A stretch of DNA of 64,000 bases, from the NCBI RefSeq assembly GCF_900103835.1, contig NZ_FNID01000014.1, positions 1-64,000 of the forward strand. The letters are read 5' to 3'. Position numbers and translations under genes: made by a program. This DNA comes from Acetanaerobacterium elongatum. Lineage in GTDB: Bacteria > Bacillota > Clostridia > Oscillospirales > Ruminococcaceae. Under the pieces are notes generated by a model that did not search any database, was not told the origin of the DNA, and saw only the letters and a list, made by a program, of their open reading frames with translations. Below are positions 16,428 to 24,604 of this stretch, in pieces (within the stretch, counting starts at the first letter, position 1; every line of letters begins with the position of its first letter).

Positions 16428-16871
16428 TTATGAAAGCAGTACATGCTCATACAGCTGTCCAACCTCAGACTGAAGGCATAGATATACAACAGTATCGTCG
16501 ATTTTTGCCGTATTATTACGGATTGTAATCTGCGGAGGCCGGATATCACAGTTGCAGTTATAGCTTGAAAGGATGGTTACCGCGTTTCCGCTGATGATAT
16601 TTGAAATCTCTCCCAGCATCGAGGTGGCAAACTCATCGATTGCACCGCTCTCCATACCCGAGAGTGTTTTAACTATGTTAAGCGCCGTGGTTTTCGGAAA
16701 GCTGTAAACCACACTGCCCGTCAGGTCACCGATCAGTTCTATGGCTATCTGCACAGTCTCTTCGCCATCCGCTGCGGAATAAGTCTCAAGCTGTGCAATA
16801 TCCAACCCTAGCATCATCTTAAAAACATCCCGGGTGGCTTCATAAAATGTACTCCCCTGCTGGTCTGTCAT
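16428..16871 (-). CDS. cheX: CheX-like chemotaxis phosphatase
   Basis: 147 residues from ATG 16871, which has GGAGG nine bases upstream. The protein shows the CheC/CheX/FliY phosphatase motif ExxN as GEISNIISGN (E88, N91), the residues that dephosphorylate CheY-P or another receiver. There is one copy of the motif, as in CheX, which acts as a dimer. No other chemotaxis gene is in the window, so its target receiver is unknown. Proteins of this fold also occur outside chemotaxis, next to signalling genes; the divergent HD-GYP gene makes a broader signalling role possible. Confidence 0.82.
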   Translation of the reverse strand: MTDQQGSTFYEATRDVFKMMLGLDIAQLETYSAADGEETVQIAIELIGDLTGSVVYSFPKTTALNIVKTLSGMESGAIDEFATSMLGEISNIISGNAVTILSSYNCNCDIRPPQITIRNNTAKIDDTVVYLCLQSEVGQLYEHVLLS

Positions 16872-17355
16872 AAACGCTTTTCCTCCATAATAATAAGGTA
16901 ATGTTCTATTACGAGCCGTTGTATCATTTTCTAACACGAAACGGACAATTACTATTAAATAGTACTAGCTGTAAATCGGTTTAAGAAATTTTTAATGAAT
17001 TTATGTAAAACAATGTAGCACCACTTTCTATTTTAGTCAACTTTTTTCGAGTTACTTTTACATTATTCGCCTTCTTAATTGTTTGAAAATGCCTAAGGTT
17101 TGTGGTAGAATAAAAACATAAGTGTAATTTGACACAAGAAAATTTATATTGTCTTTTTTTGCTAAAGTGGATCACCTTATGCTGAATACCGGGGGTATAA
17201 TCTAAACTTCTTCTGAGGTAGCAAGGAAAATGATGATTACCCATATTATCTTTCCAATTCTTTTACTATCTCTATCGAAGTTCAGTACGACATTTTAGGA
17301 CATAATCGGTCTTTATCTTTGGCACTGACACATTTCTGAGGCCGGTTAGGATTGG
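16872..17355. other. AT-rich divergent intergenic region between cheX and the HD-GYP gene
   Basis: 484 bases without a supported gene. A minus-strand frame at 16981-17244 has no ribosome binding site and a composition typical of random AT-rich translation. The region must hold the promoters of both genes, but I found no pair of boxes convincing enough to list. Confidence 0.5.
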
Positions 17356-18438
17356 ATGAATATGATTTTTCTACCTACTCATCAACTTGCAGCTGGCATG
17401 GTAATATCACGCGATATCCGACTGTATGATTACGAGAATTATACTACCGTATTGCTTAGAAAAGGCGAGGCACTTACAGAGAACTACATTAAGCGCCTGA
17501 TGGCCTGCGGCTTTGCAGGTGCCTATGTAAACGACGGTGTCAACGATGATGCCACCATTGAAGGCAGTATTAACGAAGAGCTTCGTATGAAGGCCGTTGC
17601 GGGAATTAAGCAGCTGTATGTTAATTTTAAGGGCACCAGCGATGCGATGGTAGTGAAACAGATTGATTCCATCGGCGAGATTACAGAAAATCTAATCCGT
17701 GATATCTCCAGCAACAGCCAGTTCATGGCCAATATCATCGACCTAAAGATGTATGACGATTACACCTATCATCATTCTCTCAGTGTTGCGGTTCTGTCTC
17801 TGGCCATGGGCATTACAATGGATTTTGATTTTAACACCCTGTATGAGCTTGGCTTATGCGCCATACTGCACGATATCGGCAAGCTGGATGTACCGTTGGA
17901 TATTATCAATAAACCTGCCAAGCTTACCACTCAGGAATACGAAATTATTAAGCTGCATCCGGTATATGGGGCTAACTACTTTAAAGGCAAGAAGATGATT
18001 CCGCTTAACACCTATGACGGTATTCTGAGCCACCATGAAAAATTCGACGGAACCGGGTACCCATACGGCATAGCGGGTTCGAATATTCCCTTGTTCGGCA
18101 GAATACTGATTATAGCCGACGTTTATGATGCGCTTACCTCAAACCGCCCCTACCGCCGGCCCAATCTGCCCTCGGAGGCAATAGAGTATATCATGGGCGG
18201 TGTTGGTACATTCTTTGACGAAGAGCTTGTTAAGGTGTTTTTGAAAAAGGTTGCTCCCTACCCCGTGGGTACCTGTGTTCGCCTTAGCAACGGTATTATC
18301 GGTGTCGTGGTGAAAAACCATGAATCGCAGCCTCTGCGCCCTGTTGTTCGAAACATTGAGGATGAAACCCTGCTTTACGATCTCTTTAACGATTCTGAGA
18401 TGCGCAGTGTTGTAGTAACCGGGCTTGGATATAACTGA
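17356..18438 (+). CDS. HD-GYP domain protein, probable cyclic-di-GMP phosphodiesterase
   Basis: 360 residues. An N-terminal domain (1-125) resembles the DUF3391-type region found before HD-GYP domains. The HD-GYP domain follows, with LHDIGK (H172, D173), HHEKFDGTGYP (H226, H227, G234-Y235-P236) and ADVYDALTSNRPYR. The metal ligands and GYP residues are intact, so the enzyme should hydrolyse cyclic-di-GMP to pGpG or GMP. A C-terminal tail of about 80 residues includes a small beta-rich region (VGTCVRLSNGIIGVVVKN). No membrane segment. It precedes a ParA-like ATPase and a ComFB-domain protein on the same strand. Confidence 0.92.
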   Translation: MNMIFLPTHQLAAGMVISRDIRLYDYENYTTVLLRKGEALTENYIKRLMACGFAGAYVNDGVNDDATIEGSINEELRMKAVAGIKQLYVNFKGTSDAMVVKQIDSIGEITENLIRDISSNSQFMANIIDLKMYDDYTYHHSLSVAVLSLAMGITMDFDFNTLYELGLCAILHDIGKLDVPLDIINKPAKLTTQEYEIIKLHPVYGANYFKGKKMIPLNTYDGILSHHEKFDGTGYPYGIAGSNIPLFGRILIIADVYDALTSNRPYRRPNLPSEAIEYIMGGVGTFFDEELVKVFLKKVAPYPVGTCVRLSNGIIGVVVKNHESQPLRPVVRNIEDETLLYDLFNDSEMRSVVVTGLGYN

Positions 18439-18474
18439 CACCTTAGGTAGCATAAATATTGGGTATGACCCTTC

Positions 18475-18568
18475 CTGCCGCTACGCGGCGCCGTACTTTT
18501 TTATTATTGGTTTTATGCCCTTTCTATCGGGCGTAAAGCCCAATAGAAAGGGCATGAATCTTTATATG
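18475..18568 (+). promoter_or_regulatory. Repeated leader element (copy 1): two hairpins ending at the parA-like start codon
   Basis: A small GCCGC/GCGGC hairpin is followed by an AT-rich linker and a long hairpin. In the latter, 18515-18527 pair with 18543-18555, and GGGC (18529-18532) pairs with GCCC (18538-18541) around GTAAA. The element ends at the ATG at 18566. A close copy precedes glgD on the minus strand (52087-52180); stem differences are mostly compensated. No other ribosome binding site is visible, only the AAAGGG in the 3' arm. Confidence 0.75.
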
Positions 18569-19348
18569 AAGAAGATTACCGTTATCACCAACCAAAAGGG
18601 TGGCGTTGGAAAAACGACCACCACCTGCTCTATGGCGGGCGGGTTGAGTATGCGCGGCTACAAGGTGTTAGCCATAGACCTTGATCCTCAGGGGAATCTG
18701 AGCTTCAGTGTGGGCGCCGAAACCGACGACAGCCCCACAGTTTATGAGGTAATGAAGGGCCAGGTACCCATACGCGATGCCATACAGCAAACCAAAACCT
18801 GCGATATCCTCCCCTCTAACATTCTTTTGAGTGGTGCGGAGCTGGAGTTTAATCGTCCTGGGCGCGAGCATATCCTGAAAGAGGCCATGGGGGATATAGC
18901 CGATGAATATGATTATGTCTTTATCGATACCCCACCGGCCTTAAGTATTCTTACCGTAAACGCCTACACCGTAGCCAACAGCATTATTATTCCGATGGTT
19001 CCCGAGATTCTGAGCCTTCAGGGAATTTCTCAGCTGAAGGAAACCATTGATACCGTACGAAAATACTATAACCACAGTCTTACCATAGAAGGCATTCTTC
19101 TTACTAAATACAATAACCGAACCAATCTTACAAGGGATGTTGAAGACCTTGCGAAGATTGTGGCCCGGCAGTTGAATACCAGCGTTTTAAATGCAAAGAT
19201 CAGGACAAGCGTTTCAGTGGCGGAAGCACCTGCCCACTGCGAGAGCGTACTGACCTTTGCTCCTCATGCTGCTGCCGCCAAGGATTATAAATCTCTGATT
19301 GATGAACTGCTGAAACGGGGTGAACCGAATGGGACGAAAGAGCAGTAA
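18566..19348 (+). CDS. ParA/MinD family ATPase (Soj-like)
   Basis: 260 residues from ATG 18566, where homology to ParA begins. The deviant Walker A KGGVGKTT is at 11-18, DLDPQGNLS at about 39, and the Walker B-like region VFIDTPPALS at about 115. The C-terminal region (LLTKYNNRTNLTRDV, SVAEAPAHCESVLTFAP) is Soj-like. The family positions DNA, protein clusters or chemotaxis arrays. No parB partner follows; instead the next gene, overlapping by 20 bases, encodes a ComFB-domain protein, so this ATPase probably positions something other than the chromosome. The frame is open upstream through the leader element, but that extension is not ParA-like. Confidence 0.9.
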   Translation: MKKITVITNQKGGVGKTTTTCSMAGGLSMRGYKVLAIDLDPQGNLSFSVGAETDDSPTVYEVMKGQVPIRDAIQQTKTCDILPSNILLSGAELEFNRPGREHILKEAMGDIADEYDYVFIDTPPALSILTVNAYTVANSIIIPMVPEILSLQGISQLKETIDTVRKYYNHSLTIEGILLTKYNNRTNLTRDVEDLAKIVARQLNTSVLNAKIRTSVSVAEAPAHCESVLTFAPHAAAAKDYKSLIDELLKRGEPNGTKEQ

Positions 19349-19997
19349 AACCGCTCATGTATTAAATCTTCTAACTGCCGGTGCAAACGACGAGGTGCTT
19401 ACCGAAAGCGATCAGCCCGAAGAGGAGCTTTCTGTGGCCAAAATGGTGCAAAAACAGCCTGCTCGTGCCAAGAAAGCCTCTTCTGCTAAGGACACTTCAG
19501 AGCCAGCCGCTACCGCTAGGCAAACAAATCAGCCTGCTGCCCGTGCTATAACGCTGCCAAAGACAATGCCAGAACCTAGCCCGATACCGGCAGAAGCTAT
19601 GCCTGAACCACAGCCTGCTCCGCCGTTACCGCCTACCGAAGCGACTCCACCAATATCCAGCCCTGCCCCCACGCCTGCGCCAAGCCCGGTTGCGGTGCAG
19701 GAACCGGCGCCGGTGCTCAATGCTCCCAATACACTTCATAATCTGGTCAACATCGCCGAGTATGCCATCGCAAATAAGGTGGATGAGATTATCGAGCGCA
19801 TGAATGTGTGCCGCTGTAATTTATGCAAAAAGGATATCATTGCCGCTGCGCTAAACCTCGTTCCCGTACAGTACGTTTTAGCTGAAGACCTTCAGGGCAA
19901 TGCATTGGAGCTTTACCTTGAGGAAAACGGCAAAGAAGTAACAGCAGCGCTGGTAAAGGCCTGCATTAAAGTTAAAACGAATTCGCGCCACCAATAG
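19329..19997 (+). CDS. Proline-rich protein with C-terminal ComFB domain
   Basis: 222 residues from ATG 19329, with GGGGTGA five bases upstream; it overlaps the parA-like gene by 20 bases. Residues 1-45 are polar, 45-135 are a proline/alanine-rich linker, and the last 88 residues match the ComFB (late competence) domain: LVNIAEYAI, then NVCRCNLCKKDIIAAALNLV with cysteines C161, C163 and C166, then PVQYV. ComFB-domain proteins have been described as cyclic-di-nucleotide receptors in cyanobacteria. With the HD-GYP enzyme two genes upstream, a cyclic-di-GMP-responsive adaptor for the ParA-like ATPase is a reasonable inference. Confidence 0.8.
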   Translation: MGRKSSKTAHVLNLLTAGANDEVLTESDQPEEELSVAKMVQKQPARAKKASSAKDTSEPAATARQTNQPAARAITLPKTMPEPSPIPAEAMPEPQPAPPLPPTEATPPISSPAPTPAPSPVAVQEPAPVLNAPNTLHNLVNIAEYAIANKVDEIIERMNVCRCNLCKKDIIAAALNLVPVQYVLAEDLQGNALELYLEENGKEVTAALVKACIKVKTNSRHQ

Positions 19998-20011
19998 CAT
20001 AAAACCCGTTA

Positions 20012-20046
20012 AGCCCGTTCTAATACAAATTTAGAACGGGCTTTTT
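20012..20046 (+). terminator. Intrinsic terminator of the HD-GYP/parA/comFB run
   Basis: AGCCCGTTCTAA (20012-20023) pairs perfectly with TTAGAACGGGCT (20031-20042) around a seven-base loop; TTTT follows. Confidence 0.93.
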
Positions 20047-20067
20047 GCTGTCTTTTATTCAATACAT

Positions 20068-20100
20068 AAAAGGAAGGCACCCTTTAAAAGAGTGCCTTCC
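20068..20100 (-). terminator. Intrinsic terminator of the surface protein gene
   Basis: GGAAGGCAC (20072-20080) pairs with GTGCCTTCC (20092-20100); on the minus strand TTTT follows the stem. Confidence 0.9.
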
Positions 20101-20149
20101 TACGACAGTTATTCAAGCTATAAGCTTATAACCAACCTGTTAGGGTTAA

Positions 20150-21268
20150 TTATTTGCTAGCCTTCTTTACTGCTACGAAGCCAGCAGCTGCAAGAGCAAC
20201 TACAGCAAATACGATAGCAATGTTAACGATGTCGTTAGCGCCGGTCTCGGGGATAGCGGGCTTCTCAGCGTCGCCCATAGCCTTGTCGCCGTAAGCAGCG
20301 AAGGTGCCGAGAGCTGTGCCAGCGGGAACGGTGAAGATTACGCTGTTGTGGTTAACAACGGCGCCTTCGATAGCTTCGCCAGTGGGCTTGCCATCAACGA
20401 GAGCGTATACCCATACTTTCTCGCCATAGAGGTTCTCGTTATCAGCGCTGATAGGCATGGTAACGGTAGCAGCATCCTTAACGCGGGTAGGCTGGAAAGC
20501 GATAGAAGCGATAGACTTGGTAGGAGCAGCTACAACGCCGGTCTTAGCCCACAGATAAAGAGAAGTATTCTGGTTGGTAACTTTTATGAAGTTTACAGCA
20601 TACTTCTGAGCGTCGTAGTTGATGGAAAGGGCAGAACCCTTAGCCTGCTCAAATACGTCAACATCGATTACTCTTGCATCGGTTGCGGTAGGAACCTTGA
20701 GCTGATTCTTGCCAGTGAAAACATTCCACTTGCCGTTAGCATCCTTGAACATATCGTTGAAGGTAGCTCTGGAGTTGCCAACAGTGCCCTCAAACGTATA
20801 GTCAGCAGATACATTGCTCTTGTTCTTAGAGTCAGCCTGTACAACCTTAGCGGTTACTTTGAAGCTCTTGAAATCTTCAACAGTGAACTTCTCGCTCAGA
20901 GACTTAACAGTTAACTGAATAGCAACAGCATCTCTAGCAGTGTTCTTGAAGAGTCTGGTTTCAACGGTAACATCAGAATTGTTGGTCGCAGCAGAAACGC
21001 TCAGCGAGTAGTCGCCGGTGTTCTTAGCAGCATCAACGTCAACAGTATTGTTAACATAAGAGTCACCGAGTACGAAGCCGTCAGGTAAATCGAGGAAGAA
21101 GCTTACTGCTTCCTCACCGAACTCAAGCACGTTATTGTCAATAACAGAAGAGCCAACGTCGGTGGAGCCAGGGGTGTTAGGATAAAGAATGGTGGTGCCA
21201 GCGGATACAACTGTTGCAAGGCTGAGAGCCATAACAGCTGCAAGTACTAATGCAAGTACTTTTTTCAT
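20150..21268 (-). CDS. Secreted surface protein with an LPXTG-like (IPETG) sorting signal
   Basis: 372 residues. ATG 21268 has AAGGAGGAAAT upstream. A signal peptide (1-23, MKKVLALVLAAVMALSLAT) is followed by a beta-rich extracellular region without cysteines and with many K/D/N/T residues. The C-terminus is a cell wall sorting signal: IPETGAND at 339-346, a hydrophobic helix (IVNIAIVFAVVALAAAGF) and the basic tail VKKASK. Isoleucine replaces the usual leucine of LPXTG. A sortase would link it to peptidoglycan; none is in this window. Function unknown; a strong promoter and terminator suggest high expression. Confidence 0.85.
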   Translation of the reverse strand: MKKVLALVLAAVMALSLATVVSAGTTILYPNTPGSTDVGSSVIDNNVLEFGEEAVSFFLDLPDGFVLGDSYVNNTVDVDAAKNTGDYSLSVSAATNNSDVTVETRLFKNTARDAVAIQLTVKSLSEKFTVEDFKSFKVTAKVVQADSKNKSNVSADYTFEGTVGNSRATFNDMFKDANGKWNVFTGKNQLKVPTATDARVIDVDVFEQAKGSALSINYDAQKYAVNFIKVTNQNTSLYLWAKTGVVAAPTKSIASIAFQPTRVKDAATVTMPISADNENLYGEKVWVYALVDGKPTGEAIEGAVVNHNSVIFTVPAGTALGTFAAYGDKAMGDAEKPAIPETGANDIVNIAIVFAVVALAAAGFVAVKKASK

Positions 21269-21326
21269 GGGTAATTTCCTCCTTAAAAAAATAGTTTTTG
21301 TTGGGTTAGTTTCTAACCACAGCCAT

Positions 21327-21355
21327 AGTATAACCCATTAACATGAAAAAAGCAA
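21327..21355 (-). promoter_or_regulatory. SigA-type promoter of the surface protein gene
   Basis: On the minus strand, -35 TTGCTT (21350-21355), 17 bases, -10 TATACT (21327-21332). The 5' leader has a small hairpin, GGTTAG AAA CTAACC, near 21303-21317. Confidence 0.75.
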
Positions 21356-21569
21356 TAGGGTTTGTAATTTTTTTGTAGTAATTTTGTAATAATATTTTGT
21401 CTGATTTAACAATGCCGCCTAATCGCCAAATAAAATCGGTCTTTTAATGGCATTCATCACAGTATACTGCCTGTTTTGATTACTGTTTGTTACTCTTTTG
21501 TTATTAAATTTACACTTCTATAGTAATGCTTGTTTCGTTTTGCTTATAAATGTTTACCCGCATTTATAA

Positions 21570-23219
21570 TCAGCTGTCCTTCTCCACCCTGCGCATCTCC
21601 AGGTTCTGCACCCTATCCGCAATCTCCCTGAAAACAGGGGCCGCGTAGTCGCCGCCGGAATTCATTCCCTCGTTGAGCACCACCACCACATACTTCGGGG
21701 TTTGTGCGGGGAAAAAGCCCGCAAACCACGCGTGCACAATCTCCTTATCCGCTTCATACACTCCTGTTTGCGCCGAGCCGGTTTTGCCGCCCGCACCGTT
21801 TTTGATGGGCTTTGCGTTCTTACCGCTGCCCTTTTCCACAACGTTTACCATCATCTGTTTTACCGTTTCGGCAATCGACTGCGAAATTATCTGATAAGCC
21901 TGCGGCCGCTCATAGGGGGTGGCAAGCTGTGAACCGGTTGTATCCGAGATGCCCTCCACCACCGAGGGGTACACCATTTTGCCCCCGTTTGCAAATACCG
22001 CCACCAGCTTGGCAATCTGCACAGGCGTTGCGGTAAGCTCCCCCTGCCCGAACGAGAAGTTGGCCAGCACCGCCTTGTTCTGCAGGGTTGCCATCTCCGG
22101 TAAAGAGCCGGATGCCGTTTTTATGCCCTGCCCCAGCTCATCCGCACGCCCGAACCCCATGCGCACCGCCATCTCGTACAGCTTGTCGTAGCCCGTTTGC
22201 TGCCCAAGGTTGATAAAATAGGGGTTGCAGGAATGCTCCAGCGCGCCGTTCATATCCAGCTCACCGTGTCCCGCGCGGTTGTGGCAAAAAAAGTTCAGGG
22301 TATCGACTGTTATATTCCCCCCGCAGGTATATTTATAGTCGGTGGTAATGCCCGCCTCCAGCGCCGCGGCAAGGCCGGAGAGCTTAAAGGTGGAGCCGAC
22401 ATTATAGGCCGCAAAGCAGCGGTTTACAAGTGGGGCATTTTTATCGTTTAGGCTTGCCGCAATATCGGTGGGTGAAAAGCTCGGGAACGAGGCCGCAGCG
22501 CGAATCTTGCCCGTTTCAGCTTCCATGATTACCACAGCGCCCTTCTGTATCATGCGGGCGCCCTCTTCCTCGGCAATCTGCTGCAGCTCTTTATCCAAGG
22601 TAAGCACCACGCCCTGCGGGTTTTCATAGCCTTCACGCGTAACCTCCGGGGCAATGCTGGCAAGCGGGTGCCGCAGCGCGTCAACCGTATAGGTAACTGA
22701 AAGCCTGCCGCTGTTTGCGGTAAGCAGCTCGTCATACGCACGCTCAATACCCATGGCACCCTTTCCCTCGCTGTCAAGATGCCCGATAATATGCGCCGCA
22801 AGCTGTTTTGTCGCATACCGGTGCTTAACGGTGAATACATCGATTCCCTTGGCATAGATATACGGGGTATCCGCCTTCTGCAAAAACGGCTTGCCGCTTT
22901 CAAACAGTGTGAGCGCCTTTATACGCTCCTCTGCGGGCAGCGCATCGGCAATTGCCGCGGCAGCCTCGTCACTGGGCAGGATAGAGAGCACATAGCTGCT
23001 TTCGCTGTTTACCAGCGGCTGGAAGTTACAGTCGTAGATGGTGCCGCGGCTTTCATCCACCGTAAGGGTATAGGAGCTCTGGCTTTTGGCCACCGATTGC
23101 AGCTCATCCCCCGTCGCCACCAAGAAAACGCGCAGAAAAAGCAGCGCAAAGCAAAGGATTACGCTCGAGAAGATCACCGCCGTGCGCTTCTGCGAACGTG
23201 ACATGCCAAATTCGCTCAT
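21570..23219 (-). CDS. Class B penicillin-binding protein (FtsI/SpoVD/PBP2-like transpeptidase)
   Basis: 549 residues; ATG 23219 has GGGGTGA upstream. One N-terminal membrane helix (about 14-36) anchors it. A dimerisation region follows (SRGTIYDCNFQPLVNS at about 57, IIGHLDSEGKGAMGIERAYD at about 144). The transpeptidase domain has SxxK (S276, K279 in VGSTFKL), SxN (S330-C-N332) and KTG (479-481, GGKTGSAQTG), so it should be an active DD-transpeptidase. At 549 residues it lacks C-terminal PASTA domains. It crosslinks peptidoglycan for division or sporulation; which of the two cannot be settled without its partner SEDS protein. It lies after the pur operon terminator and is transcribed alone. 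Confidence 0.88.
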   Translation of the reverse strand: MSEFGMSRSQKRTAVIFSSVILCFALLFLRVFLVATGDELQSVAKSQSSYTLTVDESRGTIYDCNFQPLVNSESSYVLSILPSDEAAAAIADALPAEERIKALTLFESGKPFLQKADTPYIYAKGIDVFTVKHRYATKQLAAHIIGHLDSEGKGAMGIERAYDELLTANSGRLSVTYTVDALRHPLASIAPEVTREGYENPQGVVLTLDKELQQIAEEEGARMIQKGAVVIMEAETGKIRAAASFPSFSPTDIAASLNDKNAPLVNRCFAAYNVGSTFKLSGLAAALEAGITTDYKYTCGGNITVDTLNFFCHNRAGHGELDMNGALEHSCNPYFINLGQQTGYDKLYEMAVRMGFGRADELGQGIKTASGSLPEMATLQNKAVLANFSFGQGELTATPVQIAKLVAVFANGGKMVYPSVVEGISDTTGSQLATPYERPQAYQIISQSIAETVKQMMVNVVEKGSGKNAKPIKNGAGGKTGSAQTGVYEADKEIVHAWFAGFFPAQTPKYVVVVLNEGMNSGGDYAAPVFREIADRVQNLEMRRVEKDS

Positions 23220-23229
23220 AAAAAATCAC

Positions 23230-23263
23230 CCCATACCAGATTTGCATTTTAATCTAGTATGGG
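23230..23263 (-). terminator. Terminator at the end of the pur operon
   Basis: Positions 23230-23242 (CCCATACCAGATT) pair with 23251-23263 (AATCTAGTATGGG), 13 pairs with one wobble. On the minus strand the stem is followed, after four bases, by a T run that also overlaps the leader of the penicillin-binding protein gene. Confidence 0.7.
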
Positions 23264-23299
23264 ATAATTTTCTAAATTTATTTAGCTTTATGACTAAGC

Positions 23300-24562
23300 C
23301 TACTTTTTACCGATATCGGTGCGGAAATGCGCACCCTCAAAACGGATTTTATCCACCGCTTCGTAGGCCTTGGCAAGTGCTGCGGAAAGGTTCTTTCCCT
23401 TCGCGGTAACGCCCAATACGCGCCCGCCGGCGGTATAGTACCTGCCGTCGTCATACTTGGTGCCCGCGTGGTAAACCGTCACGCCGCGCATAAACGAAAC
23501 CTCCTGCAATCCGGTAATCTCCTTGCCGGTTTCGTATTTCTGCGGGTAACCGCCCGAGGCCATTACCACACAGGCTGCGGCGCCCTGTTCCCATTCGATA
23601 TCAACGGTATCCAGGCGTTCCTCCGCCACCGCCTCAAAGATGGTGAGCAGGTCGGTTTTTAAAAGCGGAAGTACCACCTGCGTTTCGGGGTCGCCAAAGC
23701 GGCAGTTGTATTCAATTACATACGGGCCCTTGGGGGTGAGCATCAGGCCGAAATACAGGCAGCCCTTAAAGGGGGCACCCTCCTTGCGCATAGCCTCAAT
23801 GGTGGGCAGAAAGATGCGCTCCATACACTCTTTTGCAAGCTCTTCGGTGTAGTGCGGGTTGGGTGCGATGGTGCCCATACCGCCGGTATTCAGGCCCTTA
23901 TCGCCATCCAATGCGCGCTTATGGTCCATGGAGGAAACCATCGGCTTTAGGGTTTTGCCATCGGTAAACGCAAGCACCGAAACCTCGGGGCCGGTTAAAA
24001 ACTCCTCAATTACCACGCGGCTTCCGCTCTTGCCGAACGCACCCTCGTCGATCATGGAATGAATCGCCGCCTCTGCCTCGGGTAGATCCTGCGCGATGAT
24101 AACGCCCTTGCCTAAGGCAAGCCCGTCCGCCTTGATCACTACCGGAAAACGGCCCTGACTTTTCACATAATCAATCGCCGCCTTGGAATCCTCAAATACC
24201 TCATAGGCCGCGGTGGGGATGTTATACTTCTTCATCAGATTCTTGGCAAATGCCTTGCTGCCCTCAATCTGCGCAGCTTTTTTAGAAGGGCCGAAGCTCT
24301 TGATGCCCATACCCTCCAGCTTATCCACCAAGCCCAGCACCAGCGGGTCATCGGGGATTACCGCCGCAAAATCAATATCATGCTGCTGCGCAAACGCGGC
24401 AATCATATCCACGTCGGTGGCCTTAAGGTTCACACACTCGGCCACCGCGCTGATGCCGCCGTTGCCGGGCGTGCAGTAAAGCTTGGTAATACGCTCGTTC
24501 TCGAGCAGCTTATTTATCACGGCATGCTCACGGCCGCCTCCGCCAACCACCAATACCTTCAT
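23300..24562 (-). CDS. purD: Phosphoribosylamine-glycine ligase (GAR synthetase)
   Basis: 420 residues from ATG 24562, which has GGGAGG seven bases upstream and is where homology begins (MKVLVVGGGGREHA). It joins glycine to phosphoribosylamine with ATP, step 2 of purine synthesis. The ATP-grasp domain is complete: FGPSKKAAQIEGSK, FPVVIKADGLALGKGV, GSRVVIEEFLTGPEVSVL, HKRALDGDKGLNTGGMG and YFGLMLTPKGPYVIEYNCRFGD (read as separate segments). It is the last gene of the operon, 42 bases after the AICAR formyltransferase gene, and is followed by a hairpin terminator. Confidence 0.95.
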   Translation of the reverse strand: MKVLVVGGGGREHAVINKLLENERITKLYCTPGNGGISAVAECVNLKATDVDMIAAFAQQHDIDFAAVIPDDPLVLGLVDKLEGMGIKSFGPSKKAAQIEGSKAFAKNLMKKYNIPTAAYEVFEDSKAAIDYVKSQGRFPVVIKADGLALGKGVIIAQDLPEAEAAIHSMIDEGAFGKSGSRVVIEEFLTGPEVSVLAFTDGKTLKPMVSSMDHKRALDGDKGLNTGGMGTIAPNPHYTEELAKECMERIFLPTIEAMRKEGAPFKGCLYFGLMLTPKGPYVIEYNCRFGDPETQVVLPLLKTDLLTIFEAVAEERLDTVDIEWEQGAAACVVMASGGYPQKYETGKEITGLQEVSFMRGVTVYHAGTKYDDGRYYTAGGRVLGVTAKGKNLSAALAKAYEAVDKIRFEGAHFRTDIGKK

Positions 24563-24604
24563 CGTCTGCCTCCCTATCCTTTTCCTCATATGGTCGTCGC
24601 CGCA

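Noticed and set aside
16981-17244. Minus-strand frame of 87 codons between cheX and the HD-GYP gene
   Set aside because: No ribosome binding site, AT-driven composition and no family resemblance.
18425-18565. N-terminal extension of the ParA-like protein
   Set aside because: The frame is open, but it translates the repeated hairpin element and is not ParA-like; homology starts at 18566. Kept only as a possibility in the findings.
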